Origin: Akkermansia muciniphila
GTDB taxonomy: Bacteria > Verrucomicrobiota > Verrucomicrobiia > Verrucomicrobiales > Akkermansiaceae
Direction of reading: 5' to 3'
Length of the DNA stretch: 37,457 nucleotides
NCBI GenBank assembly: GCA_945883695.1
Contig: CAMCYK010000032.1
Location: 1-37,457, forward strand
Shown piece by piece: positions 15,839 to 24,370 of this stretch (position 1 is its first letter; every line of letters starts with the position of its first letter). The notes beneath the pieces are model-generated. The model made no database searches. It was not told the DNA's origin and was given only the letters and a program-made list of their open reading frames with translations. The position numbers and the translations under genes are program-made.

Positions 15839-16799
15839 GAGCCCCCCTTCCCAGCGCCAGGAAATACCCCGCGTGAAGCACCCAGCCGGCGATTCCCACC
15901 GCGTACTTCAGGTCGGCCGGGAATACCCGCGCCGACCAGAACCCTTCCACCACGGCGGCGAAGACCGTCATCAGCGCGGCCCCGCAGATCAGCGGCAGCG
16001 CGCGCTTGGCCGCCTCCGCGATCGACCGCCCGCGCGGCAGGCGCCCGGGCTTGAGCACGCCCAGCCCGATCCGCATCCCCGCCATTCCCGCCACCACCAT
16101 CCCTAACAACTCGAACGACGAATGACCCGCGACAAAGGTCCAGAACGACTCCGGATTGCAGGCGTAGTGCACGTAACCGGTCGCCGCCCCGAGGTGGATC
16201 CCGTTGAAGACGAGGAAAAAGATCGTGCCGAGACAGGCCACGATCCCGCCGGCGAAGATCTGGAAATCGATTCCCACGTTGTTCTGGATGTAGTGCGAGA
16301 ACATCCGGAAATTCGACCCGAAGGCGCTCCGCATGTGGCTGACCTGCTGCTGCTGGTCGCCGCCGTACATCGATTCCATGTCCGCCATTCCGCCCGGGCC
16401 GAGCGTCGCGCGGATCCAGTCGATGTCGTGCCAGGCCGAGGCCATCATCCCGAAGAAGGGCAGCCAGAACAGCGCGCTGCACAGCCAGAACAAGCGCCAC
16501 TCTTCCCGCACCGCCCGGGGAAAGCCCACCGCCAGGAATTTCACCACCGCTTCCAGGCCCGCGCGCCGGCTGCGGTAGAGCAGCTTGTAGCCGCGGATCA
16601 CCAGCGCGTTGAGCCGCTCGATCACCTGGCTCGAATACATCCGGTGGCGCGCCAGCGCGAGGTCGGCACAGGCCTCGCGGAAGCGCCGCGGCAGTTCGGC
16701 CACGCCCGGCTCCGGGCGCTTCTTCTCGATGCTGGTCAGCAGCCGGTCGAGCTCCACCCAGTCGGCCGCGCGCCGTTCTTCGAAGGATCCCGGGCTCAT
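15828..16799 (-). CDS. SpoIIM-like (stage II sporulation protein M family) membrane protein
   Basis: The 323-residue protein has a charged N-terminal helical region (1-90, EERRAADWVELDRLLTSIEK) followed by membrane helices. It includes the family-typical HNPESF-like segment (CNPESFWTFVAGHSSFELLG) and LFWLPFFGMMASAWH. SpoIIM/DUF95 proteins in non-sporulating bacteria accompany RDD, DUF4129 and MoxR genes as here; the role outside sporulation is unknown. The ATG at 16799 overlaps the RDD stop by ATGA. Confidence 0.85.
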   Translation of the reverse strand: MSPGSFEERRAADWVELDRLLTSIEKKRPEPGVAELPRRFREACADLALARHRMYSSQVIERLNALVIRGYKLLYRSRRAGLEAVVKFLAVGFPRAVREEWRLFWLCSALFWLPFFGMMASAWHDIDWIRATLGPGGMADMESMYGGDQQQQVSHMRSAFGSNFRMFSHYIQNNVGIDFQIFAGGIVACLGTIFFLVFNGIHLGAATGYVHYACNPESFWTFVAGHSSFELLGMVVAGMAGMRIGLGVLKPGRLPRGRSIAEAAKRALPLICGAALMTVFAAVVEGFWSARVFPADLKYAVGIAGWVLHAGYFLALGRGARAA

Positions 16800-17542
16800 C
16801 GTTTCTCCTGCAGCCAGTGGGCGATCGCCATCATTTTCGCCACCCCGGCCTGGCCGGTGTCGCCCGTCAATTCTTTCGCGTGATCCGCGATCTCCGCCCG
16901 GCGGCCTTCCGACCACAGGCCCGAGCGTTCGCGGAAAGCGGTCACCGCGCGCACCTCTTCCGGCCGCAGCGCCACCGCCGGCCGGGCGGCGGACATCGGC
17001 GGCGGGGCCGGCACCGCCGGCTCCGGCAGCAGCTTGTCGTAAATCACCACGGTCCCCGCCGCGAGGTCGCCCAACCGCTGGAACCGCTTGGTCGCCAGGC
17101 AGGTCGCCAGCCCGAAGCCCATCGTCGGGATCCCGACGATCAAGCCGCCGAAACAGGGCATGCCATCGGCGAAGCGCAGGAAATTCCGCAGCATCGACTG
17201 CCCGAACGTGATCGGCGCGCCGGACGTCTGCACCACCCGCAGGCCGAGCATCTTCTTCCCCGGTGTCGCCCCCCAACGCCCGGCTTCGAAGATCACCGAA
17301 TACCACCACCAGGTGAAAAACCACGCCAGACTCATGATCCCGTCCGCCACCAGGAAGCCCATCGCGAAACCCGCCAGGGTCAGCACCATGCCCGCCAGCA
17401 TCAGGCCGACGAGCTGGATCGCGACATCGATCCCCAGCGCCATCCCGCGCAGCAGCGGCCCGGCGATCCGCAGGCGCACCTCCACTCCTTCAGCCAATTC
17501 GATGGCCTGCAAGGTGTCGATCCGTCCCGCAACTTCCTCCAT
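16796..17542 (-). CDS. RDD-family membrane protein
   Basis: The 248-residue protein has a short N-terminal region, then the RDD core: LRGMALGIDVAIQLVGLMLAG with the characteristic R and D, a helix around residues 60-85, and RWGATPGKKMLGLRVVQTSG with QSMLRNFLRFAD. After the membrane part comes a Pro/Ala linker and a helical tail (RPEEVRAVTAFRERSGLW). RDD proteins are often transport-related, but the substrate is unknown. It is the first gene of the six-gene cluster. The ATG at 17542 is preceded by GGATATGGAGG-like sequence on the minus strand. Confidence 0.85.
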   Translation of the reverse strand: MEEVAGRIDTLQAIELAEGVEVRLRIAGPLLRGMALGIDVAIQLVGLMLAGMVLTLAGFAMGFLVADGIMSLAWFFTWWWYSVIFEAGRWGATPGKKMLGLRVVQTSGAPITFGQSMLRNFLRFADGMPCFGGLIVGIPTMGFGLATCLATKRFQRLGDLAAGTVVIYDKLLPEPAVPAPPPMSAARPAVALRPEEVRAVTAFRERSGLWSEGRRAEIADHAKELTGDTGQAGVAKMMAIAHWLQEKR

Positions 17543-17684
17543 ATCCCGGAATTCGGGGTAAAACTACCCGCTCTCCGCGGGCCGTAAAGCCCGATCCCCA
17601 CCCCGCGGAACAAGCCGCCGGGATCGGGGCCGCCGGACCTACTCCCCTTTCGGGAGGCAGCCAAGGCCGGGTGGATCAGGTCAT

Positions 17685-17717
17685 AAAAAAAGACGCGGAA
17701 GGTTACCCTTCCGCGCC
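17685..17717 (-). terminator. Rho-independent terminator of the TPR gene
   Basis: On the minus strand a 9-bp perfect stem (CGCGGAAGG / CCTTCCGCG, 4-nt loop; 17694-17715) is followed directly by seven T. It lies 18 bp after the TPR gene stop and separates that gene from the RDD cluster. Confidence 0.9.
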
Positions 17718-17734
17718 TTGTGATGGAGTGAGGC

Positions 17735-19123
17735 TCAGCCGCCGTACGACGACTCCACCCGCTGGGCGACGTCGCGATAGCCGTAGTCGACCTCGTAGAT
17801 TTGCTTGAAGGCTTCGAGCGCGCCGGGCTTGTCGCCCATCTCGTCGTGGATGAGACCCTTCTCGTAGAGGACTTCCTTCTTGGTATTGTCCATCACGATC
17901 AGGTCGCCGAGCGCGTCGGACAGCTGCTTGACGGCCATGTCGAGCATGCCCTTGGACTTGAAGGTCAGGCCGAGCAGCAGCAGCACCTTCGATTGGATGT
18001 GCGGGTTGCGCTTGGCTTGCTGGAGATGCGGGATGGCGTTGCTGAAATCGCCGGCGTTGAAGTAGGCCTGGCCGAGTTCGTAGCGCGAGATCGGGTCGGT
18101 CGGGTTCTGCTCGACGCGGCGCTTGCACTCCTCGACCGCTTCGGCGACCCGCTTCGCCTTGCGCTCGGCGAGCATCGCCTGCACTTCCGGATCGTCCGGA
18201 TTGGACGCCGCGCTGGCTTCCAGCGCCTTCATCTGCTGCTCTTCCACCCGGTCATTCATCTGGCCGGCCTTGGTCTGCAGGGCGACGTCCCCGTTGCTCA
18301 GGGTGAAGCCCCAGGCGAAGAAGGCGTGGGCGTTCGCCCAGTCCTCGAGCTGCTCGTAGATGCCGGCCAGATCCTTGACCACGCTGAGCTGGTTCATGTC
18401 CTCGTGGTATTTCGCGACCAGCCGGTCGCGGCGGTCTTCCAACTGGTCGCGGGTCAGGCCGGTCTTCGACCCGAGTTCGAGTTCGGCGGCCTCGCCCTTG
18501 TTCCGCTGGAGGTCCTTCATGCTGGCCTGCTCGCTCCAGCCGCCCTTTTGCATCGAGGCGCGGGCGGTGGCGTCTTTCTCGCCCTTGATCGCGGTGCCGT
18601 CGGTCGGGTGATTCTTGATGATGTCCCGGTAAACTTCCGAAGCTTTCTGGAACATTTCGTGGCCGAGGTAGAATTCGGCCAGCTTGTGCAGCAGCTTGGC
18701 CTCCTCGGGATGACCCTTGCGGACGGTCTCCAGCGCGAAGGCCGAACTCTCGACCAGCCCCATCACCTTGAAGGCTTCGAACAGCAGGTCGTTGAGTTCC
18801 GGATTGAAGGGATCTTTTTCCAGTTCCTCCTCGATCATCGGCAGCGCCGGGACGGGATCCTTCTTGATCTGGGAAGCGATCTTGCCGAAGCCCCCGCCGG
18901 TCTTCATGCCGAGGAAACTGGAGCGCTTTTTCGGGCCGCCGCAGACGATGGTCTCGCACTTGCGCAGGACCTGCCGGCCTTCGAGGAAGGTCGGCGCGTC
19001 CTTGAGAACGGTCTGGATCAGCTTCACGGCATAGCCGTGGTTGTTCGTTTGCACGGCGCTGAGAGCCTTGAGCCACAAGGCTTTCACGTTCGGCGCGAGT
19101 TCCGATTCGGTGGATTCAGGCAT
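17735..19123 (-). CDS. Tetratricopeptide-repeat protein
   Basis: The 462-residue protein is almost wholly helical with TPR-like pairs, for example RYELGQAYFNAGDFSNAIPH (about residue 330), LLHKLAEFYLGHEMFQKASE and YEKGLIHDEMGDKPGALEAF. No signal peptide is visible (it begins MPESTESELAPN), so it is probably cytoplasmic. TPR proteins act as scaffolds. Its position directly after gspD on the same strand suggests a link to the secretion system, but a hairpin and 187 bp separate them and it has its own terminator, so it may be transcribed on its own. Confidence 0.85.
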   Translation of the reverse strand: MPESTESELAPNVKALWLKALSAVQTNNHGYAVKLIQTVLKDAPTFLEGRQVLRKCETIVCGGPKKRSSFLGMKTGGGFGKIASQIKKDPVPALPMIEEELEKDPFNPELNDLLFEAFKVMGLVESSAFALETVRKGHPEEAKLLHKLAEFYLGHEMFQKASEVYRDIIKNHPTDGTAIKGEKDATARASMQKGGWSEQASMKDLQRNKGEAAELELGSKTGLTRDQLEDRRDRLVAKYHEDMNQLSVVKDLAGIYEQLEDWANAHAFFAWGFTLSNGDVALQTKAGQMNDRVEEQQMKALEASAASNPDDPEVQAMLAERKAKRVAEAVEECKRRVEQNPTDPISRYELGQAYFNAGDFSNAIPHLQQAKRNPHIQSKVLLLLGLTFKSKGMLDMAVKQLSDALGDLIVMDNTKKEVLYEKGLIHDEMGDKPGALEAFKQIYEVDYGYRDVAQRVESSYGG

Positions 19124-19266
19124 GGAGCGGAAATGGATGGGATTTGGTCAGAGACGGGAACTCCCCGCGGTCGGGGCGAAAAGGTGTGTCGCGAGGTGGC
19201 GCTTGGCAAGTCCCGGTGTGGGAATGCCGCCAAGAGATCGAAATTGGCCGGGTCCCGGGACGCGAA

Positions 19267-19290
19267 ACGGGCGGCCCGCGGGCCGCCCGT
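19267..19290 (-). terminator. Perfect GC palindrome after gspD
   Basis: A 24-nt perfect palindrome beginning ACGGGCGGCCCG lies 20 bp beyond the gspD stop and is followed on the minus strand by only TTT. It is a probable GC-rich transcription end point for the secretion operon. Confidence 0.6.
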
Positions 19291-19310
19291 CCGTGAAATC
19301 ACGTGCCGGC

Positions 19311-21779
19311 TCAGCGGCGGTTGATGAACCCGACTTTCGGCCGGCTGCTGACCCGGCGCGGGCCACCGACCGACTCCGGCTCCGGCGGCGGCAGGTCGCC
19401 GGCCTTGGAGTCGATGACCGGATCCCGCATCGACGCCTTGGTCGGGAGCACCGCCGGTCCATCGATGAACTCGCGGTTCTCTTCCTCCATCTTGTAGCGG
19501 TTCTCGATGTCGACCTGACCTTCGCCAAGCGATTCGCTGTCATTGATGATCTTCGGTTGGATGAAGATCAGCAGCTCCTCGCGCTCCTTGCCATTGGTGG
19601 TCTGGCCGAACAGCCCGCCGATGTAGGGGATGGCGCTGAGGATCGGGATGCCGGAGCGGACCTTGCGGTCGCGGGAGGTGATCAGTCCGCCGAGCACGAT
19701 GGTCTCGTTGTTCGGCACGGTCACCGTGGTCACCAGCTCGCGGGTCGAGATGGTCGGCACTTCGCCCACCCCTTCGATCACCTGGGTGCCGATCACTTCA
19801 TCATTCAGCAGATAGATCTGCAGGGTCACCTCGTCCTCGGAGTTGACCAGCGGGATGACCTCGAGGGTCAGCACCACGTCCTGGTATTCGATGTTGGTGC
19901 TCTGGCCGGTGGTGCCGCTGTTGAAGCTGTTGGTCGGAACCGCGATCCGCTGGCCGCTGGAGATCGTGCCCTTCTGGTTGTTCGACATGAACACCGTCGG
20001 GCGGGAGATCACGTTGAAGCGGTCGCTCGACTGGAGGGCGCGCAGATAGACATTCAGGTAGGGCCCGATCTTGCCGTAGATGCCGAGGCCGGCGCTGGCG
20101 GCGAAGGCACCGGGATCGAAGGCCGCGCCGTCGAGCGGGAGGGGGACGCCGGAGCCGCCGGAGCCGCCGCGACCGCCGATGGCGTTGTCGCCGCGGTTCT
20201 GGACTTCGCGGAGGTAATCGATGCCGTAGCTCAAGTCGTCACCCAGCGCGAGCTGGCCGAAGACGCAGGAAATCATCACCTGTTCCGCCTTCACGTCGAT
20301 TTCGTCGAGCAGGCGGGTGATGATCTCGAGACCGGCCGGCGGGCCTTGGATCACGATCGAGTTGGTGATGTTGTCGGCGACCAGCAAGGTGCGGCCGACC
20401 AGCAGGGACTCGGGGGCGCTGCTCACGTTCGGCTCGCCGAGGGAGTTGCCACCGCCGCCGATCCCGCCGGCACCGCCGGCACCGCCGCCGCCACCCCCGC
20501 CGAAAGCGTTGCCGCCGGTCGAGCTGCTGCCGCTTGAAGAGCCGCGGGTCGATCCGGTGGTCCGCGATCCGCCGGTCCCGCCGCCGCCGAAGTTGGCTCC
20601 GGTCCGGCTTCCACCGCCACCGGCCGCGCCGCCGCCGGCGGATCCGCCTTCGGCATTGCCGCTGAAGGCGCGCTGCAGCGCCTGTTCGGCCACCGGCAGG
20701 AAATCGGCCACCGCCAGGAACTTGAGTTTCCGCCGCAGGTAGTTGCGGTTGTCGCTGGGCGCGTCGAAGCCGGCGACCAGGCTTTCGACGAAGACGATAT
20801 CAACCGGCCGGCCCATCGCGAAGATCTCGTTGGTGCGGGTGTTGGGCACGATCTGGATCGGCACGTCTTCACCGGCGGAGCCGCCGTCGGCGCTCATGCT
20901 TGAGGCCACCGCTCCGGCCGGCGCCCCAGGAGCCGCGTTGGCCACCGGGGTGTTGCCGCCGCCACCCTGGACGCGCTGGATCCCGGCGCGGCTCTGCTGC
21001 TGCTGCTGGCTGTTGAGGATCTCGTTGAGCGTCTCGGAAAGCTCCTGGACGTCGGCGTACTGCACCTTGATGAAGCGGGTGCCGACGTTCTGCGAGGGGA
21101 CGTCGATCACTTCCTGGAGCGCGATCAGGCGGCGGATCAGCGAGGTGTTCTCGGTGATGACCACGGCGGCGGCGTTGGGCACCGCGGTGATCGAACCGAA
21201 ATTCCCGAACTGCTTGACGATCGAGGTGAAGGCGCGGACGACCTCGTCCGGCTTGATGTGCTTGAGCGGCATCACGTAGGTCACCACCTGGTCGCCTTCC
21301 GGCAGGTCGGCGGGGTCGGTGATGAAGGGCAGGTCCTCGTCGTTCGGGCCGGCGATGCTCTGGGAATAGACCAGCTTGTCGTGGTTCTTGCCCGACGGGA
21401 TGAACACGAAGCCTTCCATCAGGGCGGCCTTCATCAGCAGGTCGGCGGCTTCCCCGTAGGTGATCGGCCCTTGCTGGACGAAGCGGAATTCGGCGGCGAT
21501 CGCCGCGTTGCTCACGGTGACCCGGCGGCCGGTCAACTCGGTGTAGAGGGCGGCCAGGCCTTCGCCGTTGAAATTCGGTTCGAGGAAGCCCTCCTGCCTG
21601 ACCTTCAGGGCAAGCGCGGCGGCGTCCTGAGGGGCGGCGGCTGGCGGGACGACCGCGGCGGGCGGCGTCACGCCGGGAGGAATCGGAGCACCGGCCGGCG
21701 GCGGCGGGACGGGTTCCTGGGCGAAGGCCGCGCCGGAAAGGACGAGACCGGCGAGAAAGAGACGCTGGATGGGCAACAT
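19311..21779 (-). CDS. gspD: Type II secretion / type IV pilus secretin (GspD)
   Basis: The 822-residue protein begins with a signal peptide cleaved near AAFA|QEP, then a Pro-rich region and N-domains (about 50-360, with TVSNAAIAAEFRF, VMPLKHIKPDEVVRAF and ITAVPNAAAVVITEN). The secretin core (about 580-745) has EYQDVVLTLEVIPLV, VPNNETIVLGGLI and the signature GIPILSAIPYIGGLFG. It would form the outer-membrane channel. Residues 374-445 are an unusual Gly/Ser/Thr-rich low-complexity insert between N-domain parts, with a second Gly-rich patch near 530-545. The C-terminus is long and hydrophilic. It is the last gene of the operon. Confidence 0.97.
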   Translation of the reverse strand: MLPIQRLFLAGLVLSGAAFAQEPVPPPPAGAPIPPGVTPPAAVVPPAAAPQDAAALALKVRQEGFLEPNFNGEGLAALYTELTGRRVTVSNAAIAAEFRFVQQGPITYGEAADLLMKAALMEGFVFIPSGKNHDKLVYSQSIAGPNDEDLPFITDPADLPEGDQVVTYVMPLKHIKPDEVVRAFTSIVKQFGNFGSITAVPNAAAVVITENTSLIRRLIALQEVIDVPSQNVGTRFIKVQYADVQELSETLNEILNSQQQQQSRAGIQRVQGGGGNTPVANAAPGAPAGAVASSMSADGGSAGEDVPIQIVPNTRTNEIFAMGRPVDIVFVESLVAGFDAPSDNRNYLRRKLKFLAVADFLPVAEQALQRAFSGNAEGGSAGGGAAGGGGSRTGANFGGGGTGGSRTTGSTRGSSSGSSSTGGNAFGGGGGGGAGGAGGIGGGGNSLGEPNVSSAPESLLVGRTLLVADNITNSIVIQGPPAGLEIITRLLDEIDVKAEQVMISCVFGQLALGDDLSYGIDYLREVQNRGDNAIGGRGGSGGSGVPLPLDGAAFDPGAFAASAGLGIYGKIGPYLNVYLRALQSSDRFNVISRPTVFMSNNQKGTISSGQRIAVPTNSFNSGTTGQSTNIEYQDVVLTLEVIPLVNSEDEVTLQIYLLNDEVIGTQVIEGVGEVPTISTRELVTTVTVPNNETIVLGGLITSRDRKVRSGIPILSAIPYIGGLFGQTTNGKEREELLIFIQPKIINDSESLGEGQVDIENRYKMEEENREFIDGPAVLPTKASMRDPVIDSKAGDLPPPEPESVGGPRRVSSRPKVGFINRR

Positions 21780-21799
21780 GGGGAAAATCGGGACGGAAA

Positions 21800-22402
21800 T
21801 TAGCGACCGGGAGCGGAAGGCGTAGGCGGCGTGACAGTGCGCTGGCGGGGCGGGCGGGCGCCGGGATCACCCGGTGTCACCACCATCGGGACCTGGCCTT
21901 GGGCATTCGGCTGACCGGGCGGTCCGCCCCGGCCCTGCGGGACCGGCGCCGCGGCTTTCGGGGTCAGCAGTTTCTCGTCGAACTCGACTTTGCCGCTGCG
22001 GCCACCGGCGGAAAGATAGACGACGGTGTCTTTCCACGAGTCCTTGCCGTATTCGACGCGGTCCACCTTGTAACTGCCGCTGGCACCCGGACTGAGGAAT
22101 TTCATCTCATCCTTGGCCTTCACCACGGTGCCGGTCGGGCGGATGATCTGGGATTCGCCGGCGTTTTTCTTGTGGAAAATGGTGACCATGTAGCCGCCCT
22201 CGATCGGCGAGACGCCACCCAGGCGCCAGTCGTCGAGCGGGGTGATTTCCTCCGCCTTCTCCGGTGGCGGCGGCTTCGCGGTGAAGGGCGAGTTGTTCCA
22301 CAGCGTGCCGTAGGTGGTGATCGGCTTTTTCACCGGCTTTCCCGCCGTGGCGACGGAGACAGCGGCAACCATCAGGATCGTGGTGCTCAGAAGATGTTTC
22401 AT
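21800..22402 (-). CDS. Exported protein at the GspC/PilP position of the operon
   Basis: The 200-residue protein starts with a signal peptide (MKHLLSTTILMVAAVSVATAG). A compact beta-rich core follows (about 55-145: LDDWRLGGVSPIEGGYMVTIF, then RVEYGKDSWKDTVVYLSAGG), ending in a Pro/Gln-rich tail. I do not recognise the family by sequence. The core resembles in outline the homology region of GspC or PilP, which links the inner-membrane platform to the secretin, and it sits between the GspM-like gene and gspD; that role is inference. The ATG at 22402 overlaps the GspM stop by ATGA. Confidence 0.7.
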   Translation of the reverse strand: MKHLLSTTILMVAAVSVATAGKPVKKPITTYGTLWNNSPFTAKPPPPEKAEEITPLDDWRLGGVSPIEGGYMVTIFHKKNAGESQIIRPTGTVVKAKDEMKFLSPGASGSYKVDRVEYGKDSWKDTVVYLSAGGRSGKVEFDEKLLTPKAAAPVPQGRGGPPGQPNAQGQVPMVVTPGDPGARPPRQRTVTPPTPSAPGR

Positions 22403-23073
22403 GGCTGGGCAGGTGCTTGGTTGTCGGGGGCGGGCGCGGGAGTCGCGTCCGGGGTCTCGACGGGCGTCGGCGGGGTGGCGGGCGGCACCGGGACCGGAGC
22501 CGGTGCGGGAACGGGAGCCGGGGTTTCCACGGCCTCGGCCTCACTCTCACCCGAGAGCGGGACATACCATTGCTCCACGGTGACGGTGCAGTCGATCAGG
22601 GTGTCGTCCTTGGGATCGGGCGACAGGCGCAGGAAGGTGATGGCGCGGAACTGTTCCGGCATTTGCAGGCGGTCCAGCCAGCGGTAGAGCGAATCCTCGC
22701 GGCCGGTGACGTTGAATTCCGATTTGGCCCGGTGGAAGTGGGTGCCCGACTGGTCGTTGGGGAGGATCGCGCGCTTTTTGACCGTGAGCTGGTGGGTGGT
22801 CGCCTGGTTGGACGCGTACTGCTCCAGCTCGGTGGCGACCAACTGGCCGGACCGTTCGTTCGGCGCGTGCTCGATCATCCAGTCCATTTCCTCGAGCACC
22901 GTGTCATACTTGCGGTCGAAGGCTTCCGCCGTCTGGACATTGCCCTCGGCCTCCAGCACCTCCGCGGCCAGCCGGTCCCGCTGCTTGCGGAACCAGGACA
23001 CCCCGAACACGTTGATCAGCACGAAGGCGGCGAGACCAAACAGCAGGACGAGTTTCTTTTCGCGGTCGCTCAT
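22399..23073 (-). CDS. gspM: GspM/PilO-like inner-membrane protein
   Basis: The 224-residue protein has one N-terminal membrane helix (LVLLFGLAAFVLINVFGVSWF, 8-28), then a coiled-coil-prone stretch (RDRLAAEVLEAEGNVQTAEAF) and a ferredoxin-like periplasmic domain (about 75-175). A Pro/Ala/Val-rich tail completes it. This layout matches GspM and PilO, which pair with the GspL/PilN-type protein encoded just upstream. The start ATG at 23073 lies 52 bp after the gspL stop. Confidence 0.8.
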   Translation of the reverse strand: MSDREKKLVLLFGLAAFVLINVFGVSWFRKQRDRLAAEVLEAEGNVQTAEAFDRKYDTVLEEMDWMIEHAPNERSGQLVATELEQYASNQATTHQLTVKKRAILPNDQSGTHFHRAKSEFNVTGREDSLYRWLDRLQMPEQFRAITFLRLSPDPKDDTLIDCTVTVEQWYVPLSGESEAEAVETPAPVPAPAPVPVPPATPPTPVETPDATPAPAPDNQAPAQP

Positions 23074-23125
23074 GAATCGTGGTGTCGGGAAGGGAAAGCC
23101 GCAGGGCGTTTGAATTGTCGGTAAT

Positions 23126-24370
23126 TCACGGTGCCTCTTCTCCCGGCAGGGCCCCGGTCAGGACGAAGGCCCAGCCCTTGGGGCTGTTGGTCGGCATCGC
23201 GTCGTCCCACTCGTATTGGGCGAGACCGGACGTGGACTTGGCCAGATTGACCTTGAACTGGCTGAACGGCTGGGCCTGGGGGACCTCGCCCACCAGCTTG
23301 ATCTGGCCGGCGTTGATCTCCGCGGTCTTGAGCCGCAGGCTGCTGTTCATCGGGATGGCCTTGGCAATCCGCGACATGATTTCGACCGGGGCCTTGTCGA
23401 TGTCGACCGCCAGGTCGAGTTCGGACCACAGCGCCTTGTGCTCCTCATAGGCGAGGCGGTCGGCGGCGGGCAGGATGCTTTCGGCCTCGGCGTTGAGATC
23501 CTTGATCTCCTCCTTGTCCTGCCACAAGCCGTAGCCGAACCAGCCGGCGAGGCCGAGGTAGCCGACCACCACCGCGGCGATTCCGGCGACGCGTTGCTGG
23601 CGGGAGCGCAAGGCGCGGCGGGCGGCGCGGACGTCGGCCGGCAGCAGCTTGCTGCGCGGCTGCGGCAGCACCGGATCCGGCCGCGGCGAGACTTTCCCCG
23701 GAACCCCGAGGCCGTTGGCCAGGCTGCCGGCATCGCCGTCGGCCGACCAGACATGGACGGCTTCGGGACGCAGCGGCAAACCCTGGATCCCCAGTTGACC
23801 CATCGCGAGGTGGATTTCCCGCAGGCAGGAAGCATCCGGCGCCGGGCCGCTGCTGGAAGTGGCCTGCGAGTAAAGCAGCTTGCCCTGGCGGAAGAAGGCG
23901 AAGACCCAGCGGTCGAACTCCTTCCACGCGGCCACCGCCTCGCCCCGGACCGGATAAGCACGGGCGGAAAGATCGAATTCCTTGGGACTGCGGGGCGGCA
24001 AATCGCCCTCACCCGGCGACTTGAGCACGGTGCACAACAGCGTGGCACCCTCCTCGTCCTTGGTGACCACGAAGGTGTCGGTCAGCTGGCCGGCCATCGG
24101 GTCGGCCCGCACGCCGAGGCGCTCGGCATGCATCGCCGCCAGGTCCTCGAACAGCGACTCGTCGGCGCTCGACGCCTTGAACGGCAGCGCGTGCATTCCC
24201 CGCACCGGGAACAGCATGGCCAGGTTCCCGCCCGGCAAGCCGGTCAGGTCAGCGGCACGGGCCGGCCCGTCGGCGGACTGCAGGACGAATCCTCCGGTCG
24301 ATGCTTGCTTCCAAATTTCCCAGCCCCGGGGACCGGGGACCAGCAGCGAAGTTTCTTGTTGTTTGCTCAA
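23126..24370 (-). CDS. gspL: GspL-like inner-membrane assembly protein
   Basis: The 414-residue protein has a cytoplasmic N-terminal domain (about 1-215), where actin-like GspL/PilM folds would be expected, then a Pro-rich linker, one membrane helix (about 260-283) and a PilN-like periplasmic domain with a coiled-coil start (EEIKDLNAEAESILPAADRL). It would bind the GspE ATPase and GspM. The TTG start at 24370 has a strong Shine-Dalgarno GGAGG seven bases upstream and its TTGA overlaps the gspK stop; the ATG between them is out of frame. The N-domain is divergent, so an actin-like fold is expected but not seen directly. Confidence 0.8.
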   Translation of the reverse strand: MSKQQETSLLVPGPRGWEIWKQASTGGFVLQSADGPARAADLTGLPGGNLAMLFPVRGMHALPFKASSADESLFEDLAAMHAERLGVRADPMAGQLTDTFVVTKDEEGATLLCTVLKSPGEGDLPPRSPKEFDLSARAYPVRGEAVAAWKEFDRWVFAFFRQGKLLYSQATSSSGPAPDASCLREIHLAMGQLGIQGLPLRPEAVHVWSADGDAGSLANGLGVPGKVSPRPDPVLPQPRSKLLPADVRAARRALRSRQQRVAGIAAVVVGYLGLAGWFGYGLWQDKEEIKDLNAEAESILPAADRLAYEEHKALWSELDLAVDIDKAPVEIMSRIAKAIPMNSSLRLKTAEINAGQIKLVGEVPQAQPFSQFKVNLAKSTSGLAQYEWDDAMPTNSPKGWAFVLTGALPGEEAP

